Shown here: positions 1 through 8,474 of the stretch, piece by piece
Layout of the letters: each line of letters begins with the position of its first letter
Position numbering within the stretch: position 1 is the first letter of the stretch
From: CAZTGZ01 sp044339595
GTDB lineage: Bacteria; Bacteroidota; Bacteroidia; NS11-12g; UBA9320
Reading direction: 5' to 3'
Length of the DNA: 14,396 nucleotides
Assembly (NCBI GenBank): GCA_044339595.1
Contig: JBIIVF010000059.1
Span: 1-14,396 of the forward strand
The notes under the pieces: model-generated
Told to the model about the DNA's origin: nothing
Databases searched by the model: none
Seen by the model: the letters and a program-made list of their open reading frames with translations, nothing else
Program-made: the position numbers and the translations under genes

Positions 1-1569
1 CAAAACCATGTCCTGAGAAGGTACCGCAATCGGTGCTCCGTTGGCAGGGTTCAGAATGTTGTGAGGTGCCAGCATTAAAATCTGAGCTTCAAGAACAGCA
101 GCATTACCTAAAGGCAAATGCACCGCCATCTGATCACCGTCGAAATCGGCGTTGAAACCGGTACACACCAATGGGTGTAACTGAATGGCTTTTCCTTCTA
201 CCAATTTTGGCTGGAATGCCTGGATACCCAATCTGTGCAATGTTGGAGCACGGTTGAGCAATACAGGGTGACCTTTCAGAATGTTTTCAAGTATTTCCCA
301 GATGACAGCATCTTTTCTGTCAACAATTTTCTTGGCAGATTTTACGGTTTTAACGATGCCCCTTTCGATGAGCTTACGAATGATAAAAGGCTTAAATAAT
401 TCGCTCGCCATGTTCTTTGGCAATCCGCATTCGTGAAGTCTTAATTTTGGCCCCACCACGATTACCGAACGACCTGAATAGTCAACACGTTTACCCAACA
501 AGTTTTGACGGAAACGACCTTGCTTACCTTTGAGCATGTCACTCAGAGATTTCAACGGACGATTTCCATCGGCCTTTACAGCATTTGCTCTTCTTGTGTT
601 ATCCAACAAAGAATCAACCGCTTCCTGGAGCATTCTTTTCTCATTTCTGAGGATTACTTCCGGTGCTTTGATTTCCATCAGACGCTTCAAACGATTGTTA
701 CGGATGATTACCCTGCGGTAAAGATCGTTCAAATCGGAAGTTGCAAAACGGCCCCCTTCCAAAGGAACTAAGGGTCTTAGTTCTGGTGGAATAATAGGAA
801 GAATTTTCATGATCATCCATTCCGGTTTGTTTTCAAAACGGCTATTGGCATCTCTGAATCCTTCTATAACTTTCAAGCGCTTTAACGCTTCATTTTTTCT
901 TTGTTGTGATGTTTCATTGGCGGCCTGATGACGAAGGCTGTAAGATAAATCATCGAGATTCAATCTTCCCAACAAATCAACCAAGGCTTCTGCACCCATT
1001 TTAGCCACAAATTTGCCCGGGTCTTTGTCATCGAGGTATTGATTGTCTTTTGGAAGTGAATCCAAAATGTCGAGATATTCTTCTTCAGTTAAAAAGTCGA
1101 GATATTGCACTCCATCGGCTTCCTTGATCCCGGCCTGAACTACTACGTAACGTTCGTAGTAAATAATCATCTCGAGTTTCTTGCTTGGCAAACCAAGAAG
1201 ATAACCGATTTTATTAGGCAAGGTTCTGAAATACCAGATATGTGCTACAGGAACCACCAATTCGATGTGTCCCATACGTTCACGACGTACTTTTTTCTCG
1301 GTAACTTCTACACCGCAACGATCACAAACGATTCCTTTGTAACGGATACGCTTGTATTTTCCACAATGACATTCATAATCCTTTACAGGACCAAAAATGC
1401 GTTCGCAGAAAAGTCCACCCATTTCGGGCTTATAAGACCTGTAATTGATGGTTTCAGGCTTGGTAACTTCGCCATAGGAACGTTGAAGAATGGTTTCAGG
1501 AGAAGCCAACCCAATTCTAATGGAAGTGAAATTACTTTTAATCTTATGATCTTTTTTATTGTATGACAT
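1..1569 (-). CDS. rpoC: RNA polymerase beta' subunit, N-terminal 523 codons (3' end outside window)
   Basis: This gene encodes the largest catalytic subunit of RNA polymerase, which pairs with beta to form the active centre. The ATG at 1569-1567 opens a frame that stays open to base 1, so only residues 1-523 of a protein usually near 1400 residues are present. The N-terminal zinc site is visible as C67 and C69 (motif ECHCG) and C82 and C85 (motif CDRCG). The catalytic NADFDGD motif, whose three aspartates hold the active-site magnesium, lies at residues 473-479 (bases 133-153), close to its E. coli position. It starts 18 nt after the rpoB stop, so the two are co-transcribed. An AGGA sequence about 8 nt before the ATG is one of the few Shine-Dalgarno-like sites here. 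The identification is certain; the C-terminal half cannot be assessed. Confidence 0.98.
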   Translation of the reverse strand, partial: MSYNKKDHKIKSNFTSIRIGLASPETILQRSYGEVTKPETINYRSYKPEMGGLFCERIFGPVKDYECHCGKYKRIRYKGIVCDRCGVEVTEKKVRRERMGHIELVVPVAHIWYFRTLPNKIGYLLGLPSKKLEMIIYYERYVVVQAGIKEADGVQYLDFLTEEEYLDILDSLPKDNQYLDDKDPGKFVAKMGAEALVDLLGRLNLDDLSYSLRHQAANETSQQRKNEALKRLKVIEGFRDANSRFENKPEWMIMKILPIIPPELRPLVPLEGGRFATSDLNDLYRRVIIRNNRLKRLMEIKAPEVILRNEKRMLQEAVDSLLDNTRRANAVKADGNRPLKSLSDMLKGKQGRFRQNLLGKRVDYSGRSVIVVGPKLRLHECGLPKNMASELFKPFIIRKLIERGIVKTVKSAKKIVDRKDAVIWEILENILKGHPVLLNRAPTLHRLGIQAFQPKLVEGKAIQLHPLVCTGFNADFDGDQMAVHLPLGNAAVLEAQILMLAPHNILNPANGAPIAVPSQDMVL

Positions 1570-1587
1570 TTAAGTTCCTATTAAAAA

Positions 1588-4500
1588 TTATTCAAAGGTG
1601 ACATCTAAACCAAGTCCTTTCAATTCGTGGAGCAATACGTTGAAAGATTCCGGTAATCCGGGTTCTCCCATGTTTTCGCCTTTCACAATTGCTTCGTACA
1701 TTTTGGCTCTTCCTATGATATCATCAGACTTCACGGTGAGAATTTCTCTCAAGATATTGGCTGCACCGAATGCTTCCAATGCCCATACCTCCATTTCTCC
1801 GAAACGCTGACCACCGAATTGAGCTTTACCGCCCAATGGCTGTTGAGTGATAAGAGAGTATGGTCCTATTGAACGTGCGTGCATCTTATCATCCACCATG
1901 TGACCGAGTTTCAACATATAGATAACACCAACCGTTGTTGGCTGATCGAAACGTTCACCCGTTAATCCATTGTATAAATAAGTCTGTCCGTTTTTCGGTA
2001 AACCTGCTTTTTCAATATAGTCGGCCACTTCTTGTTCAGAGGCTCCATCGAAGATTGGGGTCGCAAATTTTACTCCCAATTTCAAACCGGCCCAACCTAA
2101 AACAGTTTCGTAAATCTGTCCTAGGTTCATACGAGAAGGCACACCCAATGGATTCAAAACGATATCTACCGGTGTTCCATCTTCCAAAAATGGCATGTCT
2201 TCGTGTGGAACAATACGGGCAACAATACCCTTGTTACCGTGACGACCCGCCATTTTATCACCTACTTTTAATTTTCTTTTGTGGGCGATATACACTTTCG
2301 CAAGCTGAAGAATACCTGTTGGCAATTCATCACCTACACTCACCGCAAAATAGCGACGTTTGTATTCAGTGATGATTTCATTCTGACGTTGTTTATAGTT
2401 GTTCAGAATTTCAGTGATCAGGTCATTTTTATCGTCATCATTGGTCCAGTTGAGATAAGAAACCGTCGCATAATCAAGTTCAGATATGTTTTTCTGAGTG
2501 AATTTGGTTCCTTTTGGAAGCACTTCTTCACTGAAAACGTTGTTCACTCCGGCTGATGTTTTTCCATTGAGTACCTTGAACAGTTTGTCTACGAGAATGG
2601 CATTTAATTTGGCCATCTCTTTTTCATGTTCGGCATCAATTTTAGCCAATTTGGTTTTGTCCTCAGCGCGGGAAGTTTTGTCTTTTTTGGTTCTTGAGAA
2701 CAACTTCTTTTCAATAACCACCCCATCCGTTGATGGTGATGCTTTCAAAGAAGCATCTTTCACATCACCGGCTTTGTCTCCAAAAATGGCGCGAAGCAGT
2801 TTTTCTTCAGGAGAAGGTTCAGTTTCTCCTTTTGGAGTAATTTTACCAATGAGGATATCCCCTTCTTTTACCCTTGCCCCGATGCGGATTAATCCGTTCT
2901 CGTCAAGATTTCGGGTAGCTTCCTCACTTACGTTTGGAATATCGTTGGTGAGTTCTTCTTCACCTCTTTTGGTATCTCTTACTTCGAGTTGGTATTCAGT
3001 GATGTGCAAAGAAGTAAAGAAATCTTCTTTTACTACCTTTTCTGAAATTACAATCGCATCCTCAAAGTTATATCCCTGCCAAGGCATGAAAGCCACGAGC
3101 AAGTTCTTACCAAGGGCAAGTTCTCCGCCTTCTGTGGCATAACCTTCGCACAACACCTGACCAGCTTTAACCTTTTCGCCTTTTTTTACAATAGGGCGGA
3201 GGTTCACACAAGTGTTTTGGTTGGTTCTTCTGAATTTAATCAGTTCATAGACTTTTACATCACCGCCGAAATTGGTCAGTTGTTGGTTTTCATCCATTTC
3301 GTAACGAACGCGAATTTCGCTTCCATCTACAAAATCAATCAAACCATCTTTTTCTGCAACAATGAGGTTTCTGCTGTCTTGTGCCACTTTACCTTCGAGT
3401 CCGGTTCCTACAATAGGAGCGCTAGGTCTGAGTAAAGGTACCGCTTGACGCTGCATGTTTGATCCCATCAATGCACGGTTAGCATCATCATGTTCGAGGA
3501 AAGGAATCAAAGAGGCTGCAATCGAAACGATCTGATTTGGAGCAACGTCCATATAGTGAACCGCATCGCGGGTTACAATCGGGAAATCACCTTCAAAGCG
3601 AGCTTTGATTTCGTCGGTCATAAATTCTCCCTTGTCATTCAAAGGAACATTGGCCTGCGCGATGGTTTTTTCATCTTCCTCTTCAGCACTCAGATATTCA
3701 ACCGGCTGACCGGTAAGAACTTTTCCATCTGTTACTTTACGATATGGAGTTTCAATGAATCCCATGCCGTTTATTTTGGCGTGAACACAGAGAGAAGAGA
3801 TCAAACCGATGTTTGGACCTTCCGGTGTTTCAATGGTGCACAAACGACCATAGTGGGTATAGTGAACGTCACGTACCTCAAATCCTGCGCGATCTCTGGA
3901 AAGACCGCCGGGTCCGAGGGCAGACATACGTCTTTTGTGAGTAATCTCTGCCAATGGATTGGTTTGATCCATGAACTGAGAAAGCTGATTGGTACCGAAG
4001 AATGAGTTAATCACAGACGATAAGGTTCTGGCGTTGATTAAGTCAGTCGGTGTGAACACCTCATTATCTCGGATGTTCATTCTTTCACGAATGGTTCTTG
4101 CCATACGAGCCAAACCAACTCCGAATTGTGAATAAAGCTGTTCACCCACCGTTCTAACACGACGATTGCTCAAGTGATCAATATCGTCTACGTCGGTACG
4201 TGAATTACTCAATTCGATCAGATATTTTACAATGCTGATGATGTCTTCGTTGGTCAACACTTTTACCTCGTCAGACGTATTGAGTTTAAGTTTTTTGTTG
4301 ATTCTGTAACGACCAACTTCACCCAAGTCATAACGTTTGTCTGAGAAGAATAATCTTTCGATGATACCACGGGCAGTTTCCTCATCCGGTGGATCAGTAT
4401 TTCTCAACTGTCTGTAGATTACTTCAACCGCTTCTTTTCCATTATTGGAAGTATCTTTTTGAAGAGTATTGTGTATGATGGCGAAATCGTTTTTGTCATC

Positions 4501-5397
4501 TTCTTTGCTGATGATGATAGATTTTACACCTGAGTCAATAATCTGATCGATGTGTCCATCCTCAAGAATGGTATCACGTTCGATGATGATTTCATTACGT
4601 TCGATAGATACCACTTCACCGGTATCCTCATCCACGAAATCTTCGATCCAGCTGCGCAGAACCCTGGCAGCCAGTTTGCGACCTACAACCCTTTTAAGGG
4701 CAGCTTTAGATACTTTAACATCTTCGGCAAGGCCAAAAATATCAAGAATATCTTTATCTGTTTCATAGCCGATGGCTCTGAAAAGTGTAGTCACCGGAAA
4801 TTTCTTCTTACGGTCGATGTAGGCATACATCACATTGTTTACGTCAGTAGCAAATTCAATCCAGCTTCCTTTGAAAGGAATTACTCTGGCTGAATAAAGC
4901 TTCGTGCCGTTTGTGTGGTATGTTTGACCGAAGAAAACACCCGGAGATCTGTGGAGCTGTGAAACGATTACACGTTCTGCTCCATTTATAATAAATGACC
5001 CGCTAGGTGTCATATAGGGAATGGTTCCCAAGTAAACATCCTGTACAATGGTCTCAAAATCTTCGTGTTCAATGTCGTTACAAGAAAGCTTGAGTTTCGC
5101 TTTCAATGGCACCGCATAGGTGAGTCCCCGTTCGATACACTCATCCATATTGTATCTTGGGGGATCCACGAAATAATCGAGGAATTCAAGTACAAAGATG
5201 TTTCTTGTATCCGTGATAGGAAAATTTTCGCTAAAAACTTTGAAGAGACCTTCGTTTCTTCTGTTTTCAGAAGGAGTATCCAATTGGAAGAACTCCTTGA
5301 ATGATTTTAACTGTACATCCAGGAAATCAGGGTAAGCGATGACCGTCTTGATGGACGCAAAATTAATTCTTTCGTTTTTTGATTGTTTTGTAGACAA
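1588..5397 (-). CDS. rpoB: RNA polymerase beta subunit, TTG start
   Basis: This gene encodes the 1269-residue beta subunit of RNA polymerase, a length normal for Bacteroidota. The rifampicin pocket is intact and wild type: Q474, D477, H487 and S492 correspond to E. coli Q513, D516, H526 and S531. The conserved GDKMAGRHGNKG segment near the active centre is at residues 1046-1057, and the C-terminus ends in the usual clamp-contact region (GEPGLPESFNVLL). The start is TTG at 5397-5395. An in-frame TAA lies four codons upstream with no ATG or GTG between, and the next ATG falls more than 70 codons downstream, after conserved N-terminal sequence (NERINFAS). There is no Shine-Dalgarno sequence before the TTG. 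The gene follows a terminator-like hairpin and precedes rpoC by 18 nt. Both the identity and the start are well supported. Confidence 0.98.
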   Translation of the reverse strand: MSTKQSKNERINFASIKTVIAYPDFLDVQLKSFKEFFQLDTPSENRRNEGLFKVFSENFPITDTRNIFVLEFLDYFVDPPRYNMDECIERGLTYAVPLKAKLKLSCNDIEHEDFETIVQDVYLGTIPYMTPSGSFIINGAERVIVSQLHRSPGVFFGQTYHTNGTKLYSARVIPFKGSWIEFATDVNNVMYAYIDRKKKFPVTTLFRAIGYETDKDILDIFGLAEDVKVSKAALKRVVGRKLAARVLRSWIEDFVDEDTGEVVSIERNEIIIERDTILEDGHIDQIIDSGVKSIIISKEDDKNDFAIIHNTLQKDTSNNGKEAVEVIYRQLRNTDPPDEETARGIIERLFFSDKRYDLGEVGRYRINKKLKLNTSDEVKVLTNEDIISIVKYLIELSNSRTDVDDIDHLSNRRVRTVGEQLYSQFGVGLARMARTIRERMNIRDNEVFTPTDLINARTLSSVINSFFGTNQLSQFMDQTNPLAEITHKRRMSALGPGGLSRDRAGFEVRDVHYTHYGRLCTIETPEGPNIGLISSLCVHAKINGMGFIETPYRKVTDGKVLTGQPVEYLSAEEEDEKTIAQANVPLNDKGEFMTDEIKARFEGDFPIVTRDAVHYMDVAPNQIVSIAASLIPFLEHDDANRALMGSNMQRQAVPLLRPSAPIVGTGLEGKVAQDSRNLIVAEKDGLIDFVDGSEIRVRYEMDENQQLTNFGGDVKVYELIKFRRTNQNTCVNLRPIVKKGEKVKAGQVLCEGYATEGGELALGKNLLVAFMPWQGYNFEDAIVISEKVVKEDFFTSLHITEYQLEVRDTKRGEEELTNDIPNVSEEATRNLDENGLIRIGARVKEGDILIGKITPKGETEPSPEEKLLRAIFGDKAGDVKDASLKASPSTDGVVIEKKLFSRTKKDKTSRAEDKTKLAKIDAEHEKEMAKLNAILVDKLFKVLNGKTSAGVNNVFSEEVLPKGTKFTQKNISELDYATVSYLNWTNDDDKNDLITEILNNYKQRQNEIITEYKRRYFAVSVGDELPTGILQLAKVYIAHKRKLKVGDKMAGRHGNKGIVARIVPHEDMPFLEDGTPVDIVLNPLGVPSRMNLGQIYETVLGWAGLKLGVKFATPIFDGASEQEVADYIEKAGLPKNGQTYLYNGLTGERFDQPTTVGVIYMLKLGHMVDDKMHARSIGPYSLITQQPLGGKAQFGGQRFGEMEVWALEAFGAANILREILTVKSDDIIGRAKMYEAIVKGENMGEPGLPESFNVLLHELKGLGLDVTFE

Positions 5398-5436
5398 AGC
5401 CGTAATTATTTAATGTCCGGAAATAAAAAGAGGGTT

Positions 5437-5484
5437 AAAAAAACAAAAACACCAATAGACCCGCAGAAATCTGGGGTCTATTGG
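5437..5484 (-). terminator. Intrinsic terminator or attenuator between rplL and rpoB
   Basis: Arms at 5474-5484 and 5452-5462 form a perfect 11-bp stem (RNA CCAAUAGACCC with GGGUCUAUUGG). Three further inner pairs (5464-5466 with 5471-5473) lie past a single bulged base. On the minus strand the stem is followed directly by a U-rich run (5450-5437: five U, a G, then seven U). Stem plus U-tract is the classic rho-independent terminator. Because rpoBC is essential and lies just downstream, partial readthrough (attenuation) is more likely than full termination, as is known for E. coli rplL-rpoB. Confidence 0.85.
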
Positions 5485-5504
5485 GTTATAGCGTAAAAAC
5501 AGGA

Positions 5505-5885
5505 TTACTTAACTTCAATTTCAGCTCCTGCTTCTTCGAGTCTAGCTTTTAATGATTCTGCTTCCTCTTTAGAAACTTTCTCCTTAATTTCTTTAGGAGC
5601 GGAGTCTACTAGTTCTTTGGCTTCTTTCAAGCCCAATCCTGTCAGTTCCTTTACAGTTTTAACAACGTTCAATTTTGACGGTCCTGCTGATTTAAGGATT
5701 ACTGTGAATTCTGTTTGTTCTTCTACTGCTGCGGCGTCTCCACCACCTGCAGGGCCTGCAACCATTACGGGTGCAGCAGCTGCTGGTTCGATACCATATT
5801 CATCTTTCAGAATACCTGCTAAATCGTTTACTTCTTTAACAGTGAGGTTAACCAACTGTTCTGCTAATGCTCTTACGTCTGCCAT
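5505..5885 (-). CDS. rplL: 50S ribosomal protein bL12 (L7/L12)
   Basis: This gene encodes the 126-residue stalk protein that recruits translation factor GTPases such as EF-Tu and EF-G to the ribosome. The N-terminal dimerisation helix (about 1-33) also binds L10. It is followed by a flexible hinge rich in Ala and Gly (about 34-52, including a GPAGGG stretch) and then by the globular C-terminal domain (about 55-126), with the conserved KTVKELTGLGLKEAK segment that contacts factors. It begins at the ATG at 5885, 24 nt after the rplJ stop, with an A/T-rich leader and no Shine-Dalgarno sequence. L12 is normally needed at several copies per ribosome while RNA polymerase is needed at far lower levels. 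That makes the terminator-like hairpin just downstream functionally sensible. Confidence 0.98.
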   Translation of the reverse strand: MADVRALAEQLVNLTVKEVNDLAGILKDEYGIEPAAAAPVMVAGPAGGGDAAAVEEQTEFTVILKSAGPSKLNVVKTVKELTGLGLKEAKELVDSAPKEIKEKVSKEEAESLKARLEEAGAEIEVK

Positions 5886-5909
5886 TTTTAATTAAGGTTA
5901 AAGTTTGAA

Positions 5910-6431
5910 TTAATTTTCTTTTTCTGATAAAGTTTTGAGTATTCCGGCAATCGTGGTTCCTCCCGATTTAAGGGCAGAAATAACATTTTTAGCCGGAGAC
6001 TGAAGAAGACCGATAATGTCGCCAATAAGGTCTTCGCGTGATTTAAGGTCGATTAACACATCGAGCTTATCATCACCTATAAACACACTTGAATCGATGA
6101 AAGCGCCTTTTAAAACAGGCTTGCTACCTGATTTTCTAAAGCTTTTAATGGCCTTAGCGGGTGCTTTCGGATTGGAAGCAAATAAGAGTGCCGTGGTTCC
6201 TTTGAGGGTATCTGTTAGTTCACCCCAGTTGGTATCAGATTTCTCTAATGCCTTCACGATGAGTGAGTTTTTCAATACTCTCATTTTAACTCCGTTTTGA
6301 AACATTATTCTGCGGAGTGAATTACTTTCAGCTGCGTTCATAGACGAGCTGTCAGTTACATATACAAACTGATGATTTCTTAAATCTTCAGCTAGTTCAT
6401 TGATTAATAGGTCTTTTTCCTCGCGTGTCAT
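5910..6431 (-). CDS. rplJ: 50S ribosomal protein uL10
   Basis: This gene encodes the 173-residue base of the ribosomal stalk. Its N-terminal domain binds 23S rRNA, and its C-terminal helix carries the L12 dimers. Recognisable segments are the N-terminal MTREEKDLLINELAEDL helix, the FVYVTDSSSMNA strand and turn, the rRNA-contact region RVLKNSLIVKALE (about 52-64), and a C-terminal helix ending in ILKTLSEKEN. The ATG at 6431 is 12 nt after the rplA stop. In E. coli the L10-L12 complex represses translation by binding a long rplJ leader. No such leader exists here, so any autoregulation must use another site. Length and order are normal for the family. Confidence 0.98.
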   Translation of the reverse strand: MTREEKDLLINELAEDLRNHQFVYVTDSSSMNAAESNSLRRIMFQNGVKMRVLKNSLIVKALEKSDTNWGELTDTLKGTTALLFASNPKAPAKAIKSFRKSGSKPVLKGAFIDSSVFIGDDKLDVLIDLKSREDLIGDIIGLLQSPAKNVISALKSGGTTIAGILKTLSEKEN

Positions 6432-6443
6432 GATCTTTATGGA

Positions 6444-7142
6444 TTAAATGCCCGGAATGGATTTGATGTCAACTTTAATACCCGGACTCATGGTGCTGGA
6501 TAATGTAACACTCTGGAAATAGGTTCCCTTTGAAGACGATGGCTTCAATTTAGACAATGTAGTCATGAGTTCATGTGCATTGTCAATAATCTTGTCTGGA
6601 CTAAAGGATACTTTTCCGATAGATGTGTGAATGATACCGGTTTTATCAACTTTGAAGTCAATTTTACCTGCTTTCACTTCAGTAACTGCTTTTCCAACAT
6701 CGGGTGTAACTGTACCTGATTTTGGATTTGGCATCAGGTTTCTAGGTCCAAGAATACGACCTAATTTACCCAATTTTGCCATTACAGCCGGCATGGTGAT
6801 GATTACATCGACGTCTGTCCAACCACCACTGATTTTTTCAATGTAGTCATCTAAACCTACGTGATCTGCACCTGCTGCTTTCGCTTCATCTTCCTTGTCA
6901 GGAGTACAAAGTACCAATACTCTTACATTTTTACCCGTTCCATGAGGAAGGGCTGCTGTGCCTCTAACCATTTGGTTAGCTTGCCTTGGATCAACACCCA
7001 GTTTCACATCCAAATCTACAGAAGCATCAAACTTGGTGTAGGTAATTTCTTTAACCAGCTGACTTGCTTCCTGAAGTGAATAGACTCTGTTCTTGTCGAT
7101 TTTCGCAAGAGAGGCTTTTCTCTTTTTTGAAATTTTTGTCAT
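6444..7142 (-). CDS. rplA: 50S ribosomal protein uL1
   Basis: This gene encodes the 232-residue protein of the mobile L1 stalk, which helps release deacylated tRNA from the E site and in many bacteria represses its own operon. The conserved features are the N-terminal basic KKRKASLAKID region, the VDLDVKLGVDPRQANQMVRG strand and loop (about 41-60), and the core LGRILGPRNLMPNPKSGTVT (about 127-146), which is the family signature. The ATG at 7142 lies 14 nt after the rplK stop, consistent with translational coupling of the L11-L1 pair. Nothing is missing or unusual in the protein. Confidence 0.98.
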   Translation of the reverse strand: MTKISKKRKASLAKIDKNRVYSLQEASQLVKEITYTKFDASVDLDVKLGVDPRQANQMVRGTAALPHGTGKNVRVLVLCTPDKEDEAKAAGADHVGLDDYIEKISGGWTDVDVIITMPAVMAKLGKLGRILGPRNLMPNPKSGTVTPDVGKAVTEVKAGKIDFKVDKTGIIHTSIGKVSFSPDKIIDNAHELMTTLSKLKPSSSKGTYFQSVTLSSTMSPGIKVDIKSIPGI

Positions 7143-7156
7143 AAAATGAACGATAA

Positions 7157-7603
7157 CTATTGATTATCTCCCGGAAAGGTTCCGGTAACCGCAACACCCA
7201 TACTGCGCGCTGTACCTGCTACCATTTTCATGGCAGACTCTACGGTAAAGCAGTTTAAGTCAGGCATTTTATCTTGAGCGATCACTTTTACCTGATCCCA
7301 GGTAATCGATCCCATTTTCTTTCTATTTGATTCTGCTGATCCCTTTTTAACCCCGGTAACTTCCATAATTTGGGTGGCAACCGGTGGTGTTTTGATGATA
7401 AAGTCAAATGATTTATCTACATAAACGGTGATCAATACAGGTAATAATTTGCCGGCTCTTTCTTGAGTACGGGCATTAAACTGTTTGCAGAAATCTACAA
7501 TGTTAACACCTTTTGAACCCAATGCCGGACCGATTGGAGGCGCTGGATTAGCTGCACCACCTTTAACCTGTAATTTGACGTATCCTGAGACTTGTTTAGC
7601 CAT
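7157..7603 (-). CDS. rplK: 50S ribosomal protein uL11
   Basis: This gene encodes the 148-residue protein of the GTPase-associated centre, where it binds the 1070 region of 23S rRNA and is part of the thiostrepton site. The proline-rich loop PAPPIGPALGSKGVN (about 20-34) of the N-terminal domain is intact. The C-terminal rRNA-binding domain, including the GTARSMGV motif, lies at about 131-138. The ATG at 7603 begins only 3 nt after the nusG stop, so there is no room for a separate promoter or leader as in E. coli. Family length and position are normal. Confidence 0.98.
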   Translation of the reverse strand: MAKQVSGYVKLQVKGGAANPAPPIGPALGSKGVNIVDFCKQFNARTQERAGKLLPVLITVYVDKSFDFIIKTPPVATQIMEVTGVKKGSAESNRKKMGSITWDQVKVIAQDKMPDLNCFTVESAMKMVAGTARSMGVAVTGTFPGDNQ

Positions 7604-7606
7604 GAT

Positions 7607-8155
7607 TTATTCTTTTTCTACTTGTACGTAATTCAATTCTAATGGTGTTTTTCTTCCGAATATCTTCACCATTACTTTTAATTTTTTCTTTTCTTCGTTT
7701 ACTTCTTCAATCACACCGCTGAAGCCGCTAAATGGACCGTCGTTCACTTTCACAAATTCACCCACAATGAATGGTTCTACGTGGCTTTCTCCTTCTTCTG
7801 AATTCTTATCAACTTGACCAAGAATTCTGTTCACTTCTGATTGTCTCAACGGAGTAGGTTCACCTTCTGAACCTAAAAAACCAACCACGCCATTTATAGC
7901 TTTGATGGTAGGGAGTACCTCTCCGACAAGGTTGGCGAAAATCATAATGTAACCAGGAAAATAGCTTTTCTCTTTCGAAGTTTTTTTCCCTTTTTTGATT
8001 TCATACACCTTATGAGTAGGGATCAAAATTTCAGGCACATACTCAGTGAGTCTGTCGCGATGAAGTTCTGATTCAATCATTGCTTTTACCTTCTTTTCCT
8101 GTCCGGTAATTGCTCTGACTACATACCATTTAAAAGATCCGGCCTGTTGTTCCAT
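7607..8155 (-). CDS. nusG: Transcription elongation and termination factor NusG
   Basis: This 182-residue factor binds the RNA polymerase clamp and links it to Rho or to the ribosome. The N-terminal NGN domain runs from about KWYVVRAITGQEKKV (residues 9-23) through the SYFPGYIMI segment to about residue 105, the usual polymerase-binding face. The C-terminal KOW domain (about 125-182) contains the typical GEFVKVNDGPFSGFSG core. The ATG at 8155 follows the secE stop by 20 nt. The secE-nusG-rplK order is conserved across most bacteria. The length matches ordinary housekeeping NusG, and nothing suggests a specialised paralogue. Confidence 0.97.
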   Translation of the reverse strand: MEQQAGSFKWYVVRAITGQEKKVKAMIESELHRDRLTEYVPEILIPTHKVYEIKKGKKTSKEKSYFPGYIMIFANLVGEVLPTIKAINGVVGFLGSEGEPTPLRQSEVNRILGQVDKNSEEGESHVEPFIVGEFVKVNDGPFSGFSGVIEEVNEEKKKLKVMVKIFGRKTPLELNYVQVEKE

Positions 8156-8175
8156 AATGTTTGGCAGTTTGCCGG

Positions 8176-8373
8176 TTATCCTTTAAGTAAATCATAGATG
8201 GTATTGGTAATAAAACCAAAACCAAGGTCTATAACATATATGGTCAGTGCAAAAATGAGAGAGGCAATCAGCACGATTACCATGCTGCTTCTCAACTCTT
8301 CCCATGTAGGCCAGCTAACCTTATTGGTTAACTCATCTACAGTGGTGTGCCATATTTCTTTTATCTTTTCCAT
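8176..8373 (-). CDS. secE: Preprotein translocase subunit SecE
   Basis: This 65-residue inner-membrane protein clamps SecY in the SecYEG protein-conducting channel. The short amphipathic cytoplasmic helix carries the family motif KVSWPTWEEL (about residues 18-27). A single transmembrane segment follows (about 30-55, SSMVIVLIASLIFALTIYVI). This is the short, single-span form common outside the gammaproteobacteria. The ATG at 8373 lies only 10 nt after the 3' end of tRNA-Trp, so removal of the tRNA would leave a nearly leaderless mRNA. It precedes nusG by 20 nt. Confidence 0.95.
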   Translation of the reverse strand: MEKIKEIWHTTVDELTNKVSWPTWEELRSSMVIVLIASLIFALTIYVIDLGFGFITNTIYDLLKG

Positions 8374-8383
8374 GTTCTATTCG

Positions 8384-8456
8384 CACGGGTGGCAGGACTC
8401 GAACCTACAACCAATGGTTTTGGAGACCACTACTCTACCAATTGAGCTACACCCGT
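8384..8456 (-). tRNA. tRNA-Trp (anticodon CCA)
   Basis: A 73-nt cloverleaf with acceptor stem ACGGGTG paired to CACCCGT, discriminator G at 8384, and anticodon CCA at 8421-8423 in the loop CTCCAAA. The T-loop GGTTCGAGTCC is canonical. The 3' CCA is not encoded and must be added. It lies 18 nt after the tuf stop and 10 nt before secE. A Trp tRNA at this junction is a widespread arrangement. Confidence 0.97.
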
Positions 8457-8474
8457 TTATGCCATTAATATTAA

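Noticed and set aside
505..1566. Plus-strand open frames opposite rpoC
   Set aside because: They lie antisense to clearly conserved rpoC sequence (zinc site and N-terminal domain) and resemble no known protein. They are shadow frames.
1598..5304. Many plus-strand open frames of 70-214 codons opposite rpoB
   Set aside because: They are complementary to conserved beta-subunit sequence, with no independent start signals or family motifs.
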